A stretch of 64,000 bases of DNA, from the NCBI GenBank assembly GCA_017405595.1, contig JAFRAC010000026.1, positions 215,558 to 279,557 of the forward strand, given 5' to 3'. The translations under genes and the position numbers were made by a program. Positions 27,109 to 36,525 of the stretch are shown here, in pieces. The DNA comes from Thermoguttaceae bacterium. GTDB lineage: Bacteria; Planctomycetota; Planctomycetia; Pirellulales; Thermoguttaceae. Position 1 is the stretch's first letter. Every line of letters starts with the position of its first letter. The notes beneath the pieces are model-generated. The model saw only the letters and a program-made list of their open reading frames with translations, ran no database searches and was not told the DNA's origin.

Positions 27109-29094
27109 ATGAAAACGCTCAATGTGATTTTTGTTCTGCTTCTCGCCCCCTTTGCGGCGGGAGCAGCCGCCGCCGAAAAACTGACCCTCGCCGACCGGGG
27201 AACCACCGAATACACCATTCTGGTTCCGGAGAGCGCATCGCCGGTACAGATCTCCGCCGCTGCGGAACTCGCCGAAACCCTTCAGGAGATTTCCGGCGTC
27301 CCCTTCCCGGTCAAAAAGGAGAGCGAAATCGCCTCGGTTTCGCCGGAAGAGAAACTGCTGGTCATCGGGCCGGGCGCCGCGTCGAAAGCGCTTTTAGGTC
27401 CCGAAACCGATGAGGACGCGGTTCCGTACGACGGAATCATTTTAAAGCAGGCCGGCAAAAGCATCGTCTTTTCGGGGCATCGGCAGCGGGGCCCGCTCTA
27501 CGCCGTCTACACGTTCCTCGAAGACGAGCTCGGATGCCGCTGGTGGACCGCCGCCGAATCAACGATTCCGAAACGGGAAACAGTCGAAGCCGATGATTTC
27601 GACGTTCAATACGCGCCGAAACTGATCTACCGCGAATCGTTCTATGCAGGGCTGATGGGGGAAGCCAACGCAAAAATCGCCGCCCATTTAAAGACGAACG
27701 GCGCTTCCGAAACCATTCCGCCCGAACTGGGGGGGCATCACAAATATCAGTATTTCGTCCATTCGTTCTATACGGTCATCAAACCGGAAGAATTCCTGGA
27801 CCATCCCGAATGGTTCTCCGAAATCGACGGCCGGCGGAAAATCGGCGGCTGGTGGGGAATAACCAAAAAGATGCGCGAACTGGTCCCCGCGGAATCACTC
27901 GACGAACACGGAACCCAGCTCTGCCTGACAAACGACGAACTCTGCCAAACCTTCCTGGAGCGGGTCCGAAAGGACCTCGACGCGAACCCCGAAGCGACGA
28001 TCGTCTCGATCAGCCAGAACGACTGCCGCGGACCGTGCCAGTGCAAGAACTGCGCCAAAATCGCCGAAGAGGAAGGTTCCGAATCGGGTCCGCTCCTTTA
28101 CTTCGTGAACAAAATCGCCGAGGGACTCGCCGAATCGCACCCCAACGTTCTGGTCGACACGCTCGCCTATCAATACACGCGCAAGCCGCCGAAGACCATG
28201 AAGGCGCGCGAGAACGTCATCGTCCGTCTCTGCAGTATCGAATGTTCGTTCGATCAGACCCTCGACGGCGAGTTCGGCCCCTCGTTCGCCGACGGAAACC
28301 GCCGGCCCGCCCCCGATCCGGAAAACCGCTCGTTCCGCGACGACATGGAAAAATGGAACGAACACGCCGACCGGATTTTCATCTGGGACTATGTCACCAA
28401 CTTCTCGCAATACATCATTCCCTTCCCAAACTACCGGATCCTCTCCGACAACGTCCGGTTCTTCGTCAATCACAACACGATCGGCCTTTTCGAGCAGGGG
28501 AACTACCAGGGGGCGACCGGCGACTTCGTCCAAATGCGCGCCTGGGTGATGGCCAAGCTCCTCTGGAATCCCGGCGCTAATCAGAAGGCGCTCATGGAAG
28601 AATTCCTTTCCGGCTACTACGCGCCCGAACTGACGCCGCTCTACATGCGTTACTTCGACCTTCTGTGCGACGCGTCCGAGAAGTCGGATCGCGAGCTCGG
28701 CATCTTCCAGTCCGACACCTCCTCCTGGCTCGACCTGGACACCTACAACGCGTGCGCCGAGATCATGGACCGCATCGACGCGAAAGCCGCCGAACTCGAA
28801 ACGGCCGACCCGGAACGGAACGCGGGTCTGCTCGATAAGGTGCGCCGCGAACGCCTCTCGTTCGATATGGCGCTGCTTCTCGATTACAACCGGTTTGCCG
28901 AACAGGCGCAAAACGAAGGGAAAGAGTTCCGCGCCCCGGCACGTGACGAAATGCCCGCGTTTTGCGACGAATTCCGTGCCCGCTGCAAAGCCGTCGGTCT
29001 GAACCGCTACAGCGAAGGGGGCGGCCCCGACAAGTTCGAACAGTATCTCACCGACGTTTTCGAAAAGATCGTCGGCGGGACGGCCGCGGAATGA
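27109..29094 (+). CDS. secreted DUF4838 protein, first of a tandem pair
   Basis: 661 residues with signal peptide (about 1-23). The N-terminal third is a GH67/GH20-like alpha/beta domain with the typical GKSIVFSGHRQRGPLYAVYTFLEDELGCRWW. DUF4838 follows with the family signature SISQNDCRGPCQCKNC, LVDTLAYQYTRKPPKTM and VIVRLCSIECSF. Members are found in glycan-utilisation loci of Bacteroidota and Planctomycetota and are thought to be glycoside hydrolases, but substrates are largely unknown. The CxxxCxC.C cluster may bind metal. Followed after 60 bp by a paralogue with an almost identical 375-bp block. Confidence 0.88.
   Translation: MKTLNVIFVLLLAPFAAGAAAAEKLTLADRGTTEYTILVPESASPVQISAAAELAETLQEISGVPFPVKKESEIASVSPEEKLLVIGPGAASKALLGPETDEDAVPYDGIILKQAGKSIVFSGHRQRGPLYAVYTFLEDELGCRWWTAAESTIPKRETVEADDFDVQYAPKLIYRESFYAGLMGEANAKIAAHLKTNGASETIPPELGGHHKYQYFVHSFYTVIKPEEFLDHPEWFSEIDGRRKIGGWWGITKKMRELVPAESLDEHGTQLCLTNDELCQTFLERVRKDLDANPEATIVSISQNDCRGPCQCKNCAKIAEEEGSESGPLLYFVNKIAEGLAESHPNVLVDTLAYQYTRKPPKTMKARENVIVRLCSIECSFDQTLDGEFGPSFADGNRRPAPDPENRSFRDDMEKWNEHADRIFIWDYVTNFSQYIIPFPNYRILSDNVRFFVNHNTIGLFEQGNYQGATGDFVQMRAWVMAKLLWNPGANQKALMEEFLSGYYAPELTPLYMRYFDLLCDASEKSDRELGIFQSDTSSWLDLDTYNACAEIMDRIDAKAAELETADPERNAGLLDKVRRERLSFDMALLLDYNRFAEQAQNEGKEFRAPARDEMPAFCDEFRARCKAVGLNRYSEGGGPDKFEQYLTDVFEKIVGGTAAE
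27271..27645 (+). repeat. near-identical block shared with the second DUF4838 gene (copy 1)
   Basis: Aligns base for base with 29320-29694 at an offset of 2049. By eye about seven differences in 375 bases, nearly all silent, whereas sequence before and well after it is clearly diverged. Confidence 0.85.
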
Positions 29095-29154
29095 CAGTAT
29101 GCAAGACACACAAGGATTCCGTATTCACAAACAGAGCACCATAAAGGGAACCCC

Positions 29155-31158
29155 ATGAAAGCACCGCGTCAGATCATCCTAACCCTCCTTCTGGCGTTTT
29201 CGGCCGCCGCCGCGTGGTCCGCCGAAACGCTCACGCTCACACGGGACGGAAAAACCGACTACGTCGTCGTCGTTCCCGAAAATGCGGCTCCGGTTCAGCT
29301 CTCGGCAGCGAACGAACTTGCCGAAACCCTTCAGGAGATTTCCGGTGTCCCCTTCCCGGTCAAAAAGGAGAGCGAAATCGCCGCGGTTTCGCCGGAAGAG
29401 AAACTGCTGGTCATCGGGCCGGGCGCCGCGTCGAAAGCGCTTTTAGGTCCCGAGACTGACGAGGACGCGGTTCCGTACGACGGAATCATTTTAAAGCAGG
29501 CCGGCAAAAGCATCGTCTTTTCGGGGCATCGGCAGCGGGGTCCGCTCTACGCCGTCTACACGTTCCTCGAAGACGAGCTCGGATGCCGCTGGTGGACCGC
29601 CGCCGAATCAACGATTCCGAAACGGGAAACAGTCGAAGCCGATGATTTCGACGTCCAATACGCGCCGAAACTGATCTACCGCGAATCGTTCTATACCGGA
29701 CTGATGGGGAATGCCAACGCGAAAATCGCCGCCCATTTAAAGACGAACGGCAGTTCGCAGATGATTCCGGCGGAACTGGGGGGACATCATCAATACCAGT
29801 ATTTCGTGCACTCATTCTACACGGTCATCAAACCGGAAGAATTCCTGGACCATCCCGAATGGTTCTCCGAAATCGACGGCCGGCGGAGAATCGGCGGCTG
29901 GTGGCTGAGCAAGGAGAACCTGAGCAAAATCCCCGCCGAAAACATCGGCGAAGACGGTTCACAGCTCTGCCTGACAAACGAGGAGCTCTTCGGTGTCTTC
30001 CTCGAACGGGTTCGAAAGGACCTCGACGCGAACCCCGAAGCGACGATCGTCTCGGTCAGCCAGAACGACTGCGGGGGCTGGTGCGAGTGTGAGAAGTGTT
30101 CAAAGATCGCCGAAGAGGAAGGTTCGCAGTCCGGCCCGATGCTGCGCTTTGTGAACCGGATCGCCGAAGAGCTTGAAAAGTCGCACCCGAACGTGCTGGT
30201 CGATACCCTCGCGTACCGCTACACACGCAAGCCGCCGAAACATGCGGTTGCCCGCAGCAACGTCATTGTGCGCCTCTGTTCAATCGAATGTTCGTTCATC
30301 CAGAACCTGGACGGGGAATACGGCCGGTCGTTTGAAACCGGCGAGCGCCGGCCAACCGATGCGCCGCAGAACCGCCCGTTCCGCGACGATATCGAAGAGT
30401 GGAACCGCCACGCCGAACACCTGTTCATTTGGGATTATGTGACCGATTTCGCGCAGTACCTGATTCCGCTGCCGAACTACCGCATTCTGCAGGATAACGT
30501 GAAATTCTTTGTGGATCACTGCACGATCGGGCTGTTCGAGCAGGGAGATTACCAGACAACCACCGGCGATTTTGTGCAGCTGCGCGCCTGGCTTCTGGCA
30601 AAACTCCTCTGGAATCCGGACGCCTGCCAAAAAGCGCTGATCGAAGATTTCATCGCCGGATACTACGCGCCCGACCTGGTTCCGATCTACCTCGAGTATT
30701 TCGACCTCTTGTGCGACGCGGCCGAAAAGACGGGGGACGAGATCGGCATCTATCTGCCCGACACGCTAAGCTGGCTCGATCTGGACACGTTCAACAAGTG
30801 CGCCGGGCTGCTCGACCGCGCCGAGGCTGTCGCGGGCGGGCTTGAAAAGAACGATCCTGCGCGATACGAAAATCTGCTCTATAAAGTGCGGCGCGAGCGG
30901 ATTTCACTCGACATGGTGCTGCTGCAGAATTACAACACGTATGCCGAAGAGGCGCAGGCCGAAGGGAAAGAGTTTCATGCCCCGCCGCGCGAAGAGATGG
31001 CCGCGTTCTACAGCGATTTCCGCGCCCGCTGCAAGGCCGCCGGCCTTGTCTGTATGAAAGAAGGATGCAGTCCCGAACAGTTCGGGGAGTACATGACCGA
31101 AGTCATCAAGGAAATCGTTCCGGAGGAAAGCGCCGCGGAAGAGGCAAACGCGCAGTAG
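29155..31158 (+). CDS. secreted DUF4838 protein, second of a tandem pair
   Basis: 667 residues, signal peptide about 1-22 (MKAPRQIILTLLLAFSAAAAWS). Same architecture as the upstream gene: an N-terminal domain with GHRQRGPLYAVYTFLEDE, then DUF4838 with SVSQNDCGGWCECEKC, LVDTLAYRYTRKPPKHA and VIVRLCSIECSF. The C-terminal half differs from its paralogue at many positions and uses more C/G-ending synonyms such as CTG, so the two are not a fresh duplicate throughout. Ribosome-binding site AAAGGG. Expected to be exported and to act on a related glycan. Confidence 0.88.
   Translation: MKAPRQIILTLLLAFSAAAAWSAETLTLTRDGKTDYVVVVPENAAPVQLSAANELAETLQEISGVPFPVKKESEIAAVSPEEKLLVIGPGAASKALLGPETDEDAVPYDGIILKQAGKSIVFSGHRQRGPLYAVYTFLEDELGCRWWTAAESTIPKRETVEADDFDVQYAPKLIYRESFYTGLMGNANAKIAAHLKTNGSSQMIPAELGGHHQYQYFVHSFYTVIKPEEFLDHPEWFSEIDGRRRIGGWWLSKENLSKIPAENIGEDGSQLCLTNEELFGVFLERVRKDLDANPEATIVSVSQNDCGGWCECEKCSKIAEEEGSQSGPMLRFVNRIAEELEKSHPNVLVDTLAYRYTRKPPKHAVARSNVIVRLCSIECSFIQNLDGEYGRSFETGERRPTDAPQNRPFRDDIEEWNRHAEHLFIWDYVTDFAQYLIPLPNYRILQDNVKFFVDHCTIGLFEQGDYQTTTGDFVQLRAWLLAKLLWNPDACQKALIEDFIAGYYAPDLVPIYLEYFDLLCDAAEKTGDEIGIYLPDTLSWLDLDTFNKCAGLLDRAEAVAGGLEKNDPARYENLLYKVRRERISLDMVLLQNYNTYAEEAQAEGKEFHAPPREEMAAFYSDFRARCKAAGLVCMKEGCSPEQFGEYMTEVIKEIVPEESAAEEANAQ
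29320..29694 (+). repeat. near-identical block shared with the first DUF4838 gene (copy 2)
   Basis: Partner of 27271-27645. Further shorter identical patches occur in both genes, for example around 27771-27855 and 29820-29904, giving a mosaic pattern. Confidence 0.85.
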
Positions 31159-31239
31159 CGCAAGGCAAATATCCCCGGTCAGCCGCGGTCAGGAAACGCC
31201 TTCAATCAGGCTTTCAAAACCGGTTCCGCGGCGATCTCT

Positions 31240-31284
31240 AAAAACAGGAGCGGCTCAAACTGTCTTTGGCGGTTTGAGCCGCTC
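31240..31284 (-). terminator. terminator hairpin between convergent genes
   Basis: Perfect 13-bp inverted repeat (31248-31260 with 31272-31284, 11-base loop). On the minus strand it is followed within three bases by TTTTT, so it should end transcription of the small membrane-protein genes. On the plus strand it follows the second DUF4838 gene but lacks a T tract, so it works there at most weakly. Confidence 0.8.
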
Positions 31285-31352
31285 GTGTACGTTAAAGACG
31301 ATCCGACGCGTTCAGCGGAGACTATTCCGTTGAATCGGCTCATCTGACGGCA

Positions 31353-31946
31353 TTACATTGTCGGAAAACGCCTTAAGTATGATACTATAACGGGAACACT
31401 TAAGCAGAAGTTAACAAGGATTAACAGCAATAGAACCAGCCGGGCAAGCGGCGATTTTTCCTGTTTTCGATTCATGATCAACAGGGCAACCGCGGAAGCC
31501 AATCCGATAAGACCGGCGCCGAGAAAAAGAGACCAGGAAAGAGCCGCGAAACAAAACGTCCACCAGTTAATCAGGCCTTCCGCCATAAAAACAGCGATGG
31601 CGCTGCACAGGAATCCGAGACCGACAACAAGCGGAGAAAGAACCGCAACCATCATCAGAAACCGATTCAGACGGTTTCGGTCGGCTTCGGCGTCTCCCTT
31701 CTGATTTTCAACATCAAGGTTTGCATTTTCGCTCTTTCGCGCGTTTTTTCTCCGGCTTCTCAAATACCCCGTCAGGCCGGTCAGGCCGCAAACGAGAGAA
31801 ATGATAGAGATGATGTATATTTGGGACCGTACCCCAAGGTGAGTGCCGTGAGCCGAAAGCAATCCCCCGAAACCCAGGAACAGAAGAAACAAGAAAAGGA
31901 GTACGATTATCATCAAAATGAAATCAGCAAATTTCTGTATCATCAT
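31353..31946 (-). CDS. small four-helix membrane protein, paralogue of the next gene
   Basis: 197 residues from ATG 31946, where GAGG lies upstream and the N-terminus (MMIQKFADFILM) aligns with the paralogue; the longer frame starts at 31982. Four to five hydrophobic segments (two N-terminal, two or three in the C-terminal half) with a charged linker about residues 75-105. The signature GLIGLASAVALLIMNRKQEKSPL is shared with the neighbour. No known family recognised. Lower GC than surroundings. Confidence 0.65.
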   Translation of the reverse strand: MMIQKFADFILMIIVLLFLFLLFLGFGGLLSAHGTHLGVRSQIYIISIISLVCGLTGLTGYLRSRRKNARKSENANLDVENQKGDAEADRNRLNRFLMMVAVLSPLVVGLGFLCSAIAVFMAEGLINWWTFCFAALSWSLFLGAGLIGLASAVALLIMNRKQEKSPLARLVLLLLILVNFCLSVPVIVSYLRRFPTM

Positions 31947-32007
31947 TTCAGACCTCGAAATACCCGGATAAAATACCTTCAAATCGATTTACCCTGCTGC
32001 ATCACGT

Positions 32008-32622
32008 CTATCCACGAAAACAGGAGACAATCATTAAGACGGGAAGACTCAAGATGGGAAGACTCAAACAGAAGTTAATAAGCAGCAATAACAGCAAGCC
32101 GCACCAAACAAGAGGGGACTTTTGCTGTTTTCGGTTAATGATTAAAAAGGCAACTGCGGAAGCCAATCCGACAAGTCCGGCACCGAAAAAAAGCAACATT
32201 GAAAGAAATGCGAAACCATTCATCCACCAGCCGGTCAGAGCTTCCGACATAAAACAGGCGATGATGCTGCCCACTGACCCCAGGAAAGAAACAAACGGAC
32301 AAAGAATCGCGACGATCACCAGAAACAGATTCAGGCGTCTCCGCTCGGCCGCGGCGTCCGTCTCTTGATATTCTATATCTCGGTTTATCTTTTTGGCCCT
32401 TCGCGCTTTTCTTACCTCGCTGATAATAAGTTCGGCTAAACCGATCAGGCCGCAGTTGAGAGAGACGGTTGAAATGACATAGACATAAAATCGCAGGTCT
32501 TTCGCAAAATGGGCATGGGCGTCGTAAGCCAAAAAGAATCCCCCGAAACCCAGGAACACAAGGCACAAAAAAAAGAGTCCGGCAATAAACAAGACGAACT
32601 CAAAAAACTTCTTCACAGACAT
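32008..32622 (-). CDS. small four-helix membrane protein, tandem paralogue
   Basis: 204 residues, ribosome-binding site AGAGG. Same layout as the downstream copy: two N-terminal hydrophobic segments, a charged segment (KARRAKKINRDIEYQETDAAAERRR), then further segments with GLVGLASAVAFLIINRKQQKSPL. Overall identity of the two is moderate, so duplication is old. A run of seven or more hydrophobic residues repeats in each helix. Function unknown; not recognised as a transporter or enzyme. Confidence 0.65.
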   Translation of the reverse strand: MSVKKFFEFVLFIAGLFFLCLVFLGFGGFFLAYDAHAHFAKDLRFYVYVISTVSLNCGLIGLAELIISEVRKARRAKKINRDIEYQETDAAAERRRLNLFLVIVAILCPFVSFLGSVGSIIACFMSEALTGWWMNGFAFLSMLLFFGAGLVGLASAVAFLIINRKQQKSPLVWCGLLLLLLINFCLSLPILSLPVLMIVSCFRG

Positions 32623-32726
32623 CGGTGACCTCTGACCTTTCTCGAAAAATCAATACAGAAACAGGATCGAACACCCGCCGGTCAGCATGATCGGCGGCGT
32701 TTCATTCGTTTGAAGAAACTTTAAGG

Positions 32727-33992
32727 TTATTCAAGCTCTTTTACCAGCGGCGCCGAAACGCGGCCGAGAATGCCGTTAAGCCACGCCAGCGCCAGCCCGT
32801 AGTTGGTGACCGGTACCCCCGCCGCCGTACAGCGGGCGATACGCCGGAGCATCTCGCGGCGGTTCCAGACACACGCGCCGCAGTGGATGACCAGATCCCA
32901 GCGGGCAAGTTCCGTGTCGGTTTCGGGGAACCGATGTCCCTGGACGTGTCCGATTTCGATACCGTCTCCCAGTTTCTGCCGCAGAAGGCGGGGAATCTTT
33001 TCGGTGCCGATATCCTCGGCAATCGGACGGTGCGAACACGCTTCGGCAATGAGGATCCGCGCATCGGCGGGAAGGGACGCCAGTTTTTTCGCCCCTTCGA
33101 TCATCACGGAAAGATCCCCTTTCCGGCGCGCAAAGAGGACCGAAAAGGAGGTGAGCGGTATTTCCTGCGGGACAATCGCGTCGACCTGGCGAAACACCTG
33201 CGAATCGGTAATCACCAGCGCGGGAGGAACCGTGAACTGCTTCAGAACGCCGGCCAGCTGTTCCGGCTGCGTCACCAACGCGGTGCAGCCCGCGTCGAGA
33301 ATGTCGCGGAGCGTCTGCACCTGCGGCATAATCAGACGCCCTTTCGGCGCTTCTTTGTCGATCGGCACGACGAGAACCGCCGTCTCGCCTTTCCTGAGAA
33401 GATCCGAAACAATCGGGCGCGGCTTGATATACTCATCCGGCAGAAGTTCGACAATCTTGTCGCGCAAAGCGCCGGTTCCCTCGGCGGAACGCCCCTGCGG
33501 ATCGGCGCCGGCGGGGGACGCCATCACGGTGTAGGAAATTTTCCGCTCGGCAAGGAGCTGAATAAGACTTTCCGGCGGGGAAGAAAGATCCGACTTGTTC
33601 AGGACGGCCAGAACAGGAACCCGGCGCGCGGCAAACTCGGTATAGAGGCTCTCCTCGAACGCGTCCCAAACCTTTTCGCCCGCCGGCGCGCGGGAAAGGT
33701 CAAGCACCAGCAGCGCAATATCGGTCCGGTCAAAAACCTGGCGCGTTCTGGCCGCGCGCAGCTCCCCCAGCGCGCCGGCATCATCGATTCCCGCCGTGTC
33801 GATGAAGAGCACCGGACCGATCGGCAGAAGTTCCATCGGTTTTTCGACCGGGTCGGTTGTCGTCCCCGCGACATCGGAAACAATCGAAACGCTCTGGCGT
33901 GTGATCGCGTTTAAGAGCGTCGATTTTCCGGCGTTGCGGCGGCCGAAGATACCGATATGCAGGCGCAGTCCCTTGGGAGCGGTTTCGTTCAT
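32727..33992 (-). CDS. hydF: [FeFe]-hydrogenase H-cluster maturation GTPase HydF
   Basis: 421 residues. HydF is the GTPase scaffold on which HydE and HydG build the 2Fe subcluster of [FeFe]-hydrogenase. The GTPase domain has G1 GRRNAGKST (17-25), G3 DTAG and the NKSD motif; the C-terminal cluster-binding domain has CSH (Cys319, His321) and HCGAC (Cys371, Cys374), the CxH...HCxxC set of HydF. Its presence implies an [FeFe]-hydrogenase elsewhere in the genome and an anaerobic, H2-metabolising life style. HydE, HydG and the hydrogenase are not in this window. Confidence 0.93.
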   Translation of the reverse strand: MNETAPKGLRLHIGIFGRRNAGKSTLLNAITRQSVSIVSDVAGTTTDPVEKPMELLPIGPVLFIDTAGIDDAGALGELRAARTRQVFDRTDIALLVLDLSRAPAGEKVWDAFEESLYTEFAARRVPVLAVLNKSDLSSPPESLIQLLAERKISYTVMASPAGADPQGRSAEGTGALRDKIVELLPDEYIKPRPIVSDLLRKGETAVLVVPIDKEAPKGRLIMPQVQTLRDILDAGCTALVTQPEQLAGVLKQFTVPPALVITDSQVFRQVDAIVPQEIPLTSFSVLFARRKGDLSVMIEGAKKLASLPADARILIAEACSHRPIAEDIGTEKIPRLLRQKLGDGIEIGHVQGHRFPETDTELARWDLVIHCGACVWNRREMLRRIARCTAAGVPVTNYGLALAWLNGILGRVSAPLVKELE

Positions 33993-34052
33993 GTGTCTCG
34001 TTTACGGCTGTACTTCAAGGATCGCCGGTTCAGCCGGCTTACCGCCGACGGT

Positions 34053-34958
34053 TCATTGGCCGGTCACCGCCTGCCGGCTGAGGAGTTTCAGCTGTGTTTC
34101 GATCGTTTTAAGCTCGTCCAGCACCTCGTCGAGTTTGCGCTGGGTCTCTTCGTTCGACTTGGCAAGGGCGCTGACCGCGTCGAGAATCTGCTGATTCTTG
34201 TTTTCCGAGGTGTACCACGCTCCGTCGACCGCGGTCGGGTCGGCGGCGGTATTGCCGAAAGTCTCGCCGAACATGCCGCCGCCGAAGGGGGCGGCGGCAG
34301 GATCCGCGTAGAGATTCTGGTCAGCGGCTCCGGAACCCGCCGCGGGGGCAGGATTCGCGTCGCCCGGCCGGGAGAGCGCGTTCCCTTCGCCGGCCGGCGG
34401 CATCCCGGAATCGGAGGGGGCCCCGCCAAGCCGGGACTCGATCTCCTTTAACCGGCCGGTCAGTTCCTCTTTCTGTTCGCGGAGCGAGGAGCTGAGACCT
34501 TCGTCATCGGCGCCGAGTGTGTCGAGTACGCGGTTCAGGTATTTCATCTGCGATGTCAGCTCGAAATGCAGCTGGCGCAGGGTGACCGCGTCCATTCCGT
34601 CGAAGGGGGAAAAGGGAACGTTCTGCGGGGAGACGCCCGGAGCCGGTGATGCCGGCGGAGCGGAAAACGGATTCGGGGCCGGCATGCCGCTGTCCGGGGC
34701 GGGGAACGGTTCGGCGGAACGGCGCTGCTGTTCAATCAGACGCAGTTCATCGCTGATTTGGCGCAATTTTGTCTGATAATCGGGATCGGCAGGATCGAGC
34801 AGGGTGAGCTGTTCGATCAGGGCGTTTTCCTGTTCTTCGGCGGAAAGGATACGGTTCGGATCGGCCGCGGCCGAATCCAGACCGTTCGGTTCCTCGGCCG
34901 CGGCGGCAAACACCGCCGAAAGAAAGAGGCAAAGAAACGAAGCGGTTAATAATCTCAT
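34053..34958 (-). CDS. secreted protein with Pro/Ala-rich linkers and coiled-coil ends
   Basis: 301 residues from ATG 34958 (GGAGA upstream); the longer frame adds an arginine-rich stretch with no start signal. Signal peptide MRLLTASFLCLFLSAVFAAAA. Heptad-like charged segments at about 37-70 and 125-160, low-complexity Pro/Gly/Ala regions at 85-110 and 165-230, and a C-terminal coiled coil (LDAVSALAKSNEETQRKLDEVL). No enzyme motif. Probably a periplasmic structural or scaffold protein; family not recognised. Confidence 0.7.
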   Translation of the reverse strand: MRLLTASFLCLFLSAVFAAAAEEPNGLDSAAADPNRILSAEEQENALIEQLTLLDPADPDYQTKLRQISDELRLIEQQRRSAEPFPAPDSGMPAPNPFSAPPASPAPGVSPQNVPFSPFDGMDAVTLRQLHFELTSQMKYLNRVLDTLGADDEGLSSSLREQKEELTGRLKEIESRLGGAPSDSGMPPAGEGNALSRPGDANPAPAAGSGAADQNLYADPAAAPFGGGMFGETFGNTAADPTAVDGAWYTSENKNQQILDAVSALAKSNEETQRKLDEVLDELKTIETQLKLLSRQAVTGQ

Positions 34959-35128
34959 GGTGATCTCCGGTCCTTTCTGAAAGTCTTCTTGTCGGGGACC
35001 CGCGGCCGGGCGCCGGCCGCGGCGGGATCTGGTCCGCGGTCTTATTCTACCCTCATTCCGCGCGTACAGGAAGCTGTTTCCGCGCGGGGCGGTTCCTTTC
35101 CCCTTTGCCCGCACCGGTCCGGCGCGCC

Positions 35129-35157
35129 TTGAAACAGGGGAGATTCTGTAGTATTAT
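35129..35157 (+). promoter_or_regulatory. promoter for hemL
   Basis: TTGAAA (35129-35134), 17-base spacer, TATTAT (35152-35157), about 65 bases before ATG 35230. Confidence 0.55.
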
Positions 35158-35229
35158 AACTATACCGTACATTTTCTCGCGGTATCGGGGAATGGGGAAT
35201 AGGACGTTCGGAAAGAAAGAGTTTTCCTG

Positions 35230-36525
35230 ATGAAATTTACGAACAGCCGGGAGATTTTCGCCAAAACCGCCCGCCTTATCCCCGGCGGGGTCAATTCTCC
35301 GGCGCGCGCCTTCGGAGCCGTCGGCGGAAATCCGCTCGTGATGACGCGCGGAAACGGCTCGTCGATCTACGATGCCGACGGGAACCGGTTTATTGACTAT
35401 GTCCTTTCCTGGGGACCCCTTATCGCCGGGCACGCTCATCCGTCGGTCATCGAGGCGGTGCAAAAAGCCGTTTCGGACGGATTGGGGTTCGGCGCCCCGA
35501 CCCGCGGCGAGACCGAAATCGCCGAACTGATCATCGCGACGACCCCCTCGATTGAAATGGTGCGTCTGGTCAGTTCCGGAACCGAAGCCACATCGAGCGC
35601 GATCCGGCTGGCGCGGGGGTATACGGGGCGCGATAAAATCGTCAAGTTCCGCGGATGTTATCACGGGCATGTCGATCCCCTCCTGGTCGCGGCCGGAAGC
35701 GCCGCCGCCACGTTCGGCGTACCCAATTCGCCCGGCGTTACCGCCGGGTGCGCCGCCGACACGCTCGTTCTGGAATATAACGACACCAGCGGGGTTCAGG
35801 AGGCGTTTTCGGCGTTCGGCGGCGAAATCGCCGGCGTCATCGTCGAGCCGGTCGCGGGAAACATGGGATGCATTCCCGGAAAACCGGAATTTCTCCAAAC
35901 TTTGCGCGAAGCCTGTACCCGGGCGGGGTCGGTTCTGATCTTCGACGAGGTGATGAGCGGGTACCGCGTCGCGCTGGGAAGCGCGCAGTCCCGTTACGGG
36001 ATCACCCCCGATTTGACGACGCTCGGCAAAGTGATCGGCGGAGGGCTTCCGGTCGCCGCGTACGGAGGGAAACGCGAGATCATGAACGCGGTCATCCCGG
36101 TCGGGAAGGTCTTTCAGGCGGGGACCCTCAGCGGGAATCCGGTCGCGGTCGCCGCGGGGCTGGCCACGCTGAAACTCGTCTCCGAAACCGAAAACTTCTA
36201 CGGCGGCCTGGAAACGAAAACCGCGCGTCTTGCCGAGGGACTCGAGTCGGCCGCCCGCGAAGCGGGGCTGACCGCAACCGCGCAGAAATGCGGCGGAATG
36301 TTCACCCTCTTTTTCAACGACCCGGCGGACCGCGAAATCACCGACTGGCAAAGCGCTTCCCGCTGCAGCGAAAAAACGTTCGCCCGCTACTTCTGGGGAA
36401 TGATCGAACAGGGAATCTATCTGCCCTGCAGTCAGTTCGAGGCGAACTTTACCTCTCTGGCGCATACCGATCAGGATATCGAACAGACCATTGCCGCGGC
36501 GAAAGAGGTTTTCAGCCGGTTTTGA
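35230..36525 (+). CDS. hemL: glutamate-1-semialdehyde 2,1-aminomutase
   Basis: 431 residues, PLP enzyme converting glutamate-1-semialdehyde to 5-aminolevulinate for tetrapyrrole synthesis. Class-III aminotransferase features are complete: RLVSSGTEATSSAIRLARG, the FRGCYHGHVD motif, LIFDEVMSGYRVA, the PLP lysine in TTLGKVIGGGLPVAAYGG, and FQAGTLSGNPVAVAAG. The N-terminal IPGGVNSPARAF is diagnostic for HemL. Own promoter and a terminator, so a single-gene unit; hemG/hemY lies 5.6 kb downstream. Confidence 0.97.
   Translation: MKFTNSREIFAKTARLIPGGVNSPARAFGAVGGNPLVMTRGNGSSIYDADGNRFIDYVLSWGPLIAGHAHPSVIEAVQKAVSDGLGFGAPTRGETEIAELIIATTPSIEMVRLVSSGTEATSSAIRLARGYTGRDKIVKFRGCYHGHVDPLLVAAGSAAATFGVPNSPGVTAGCAADTLVLEYNDTSGVQEAFSAFGGEIAGVIVEPVAGNMGCIPGKPEFLQTLREACTRAGSVLIFDEVMSGYRVALGSAQSRYGITPDLTTLGKVIGGGLPVAAYGGKREIMNAVIPVGKVFQAGTLSGNPVAVAAGLATLKLVSETENFYGGLETKTARLAEGLESAAREAGLTATAQKCGGMFTLFFNDPADREITDWQSASRCSEKTFARYFWGMIEQGIYLPCSQFEANFTSLAHTDQDIEQTIAAAKEVFSRF

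Noticed and set aside
27109..31158. Possible mobile element flanked by the DUF4838 repeats
   Set aside because: The repeats are coding paralogues in the same orientation; no inverted ends, target duplication, transposase or integrase is present.
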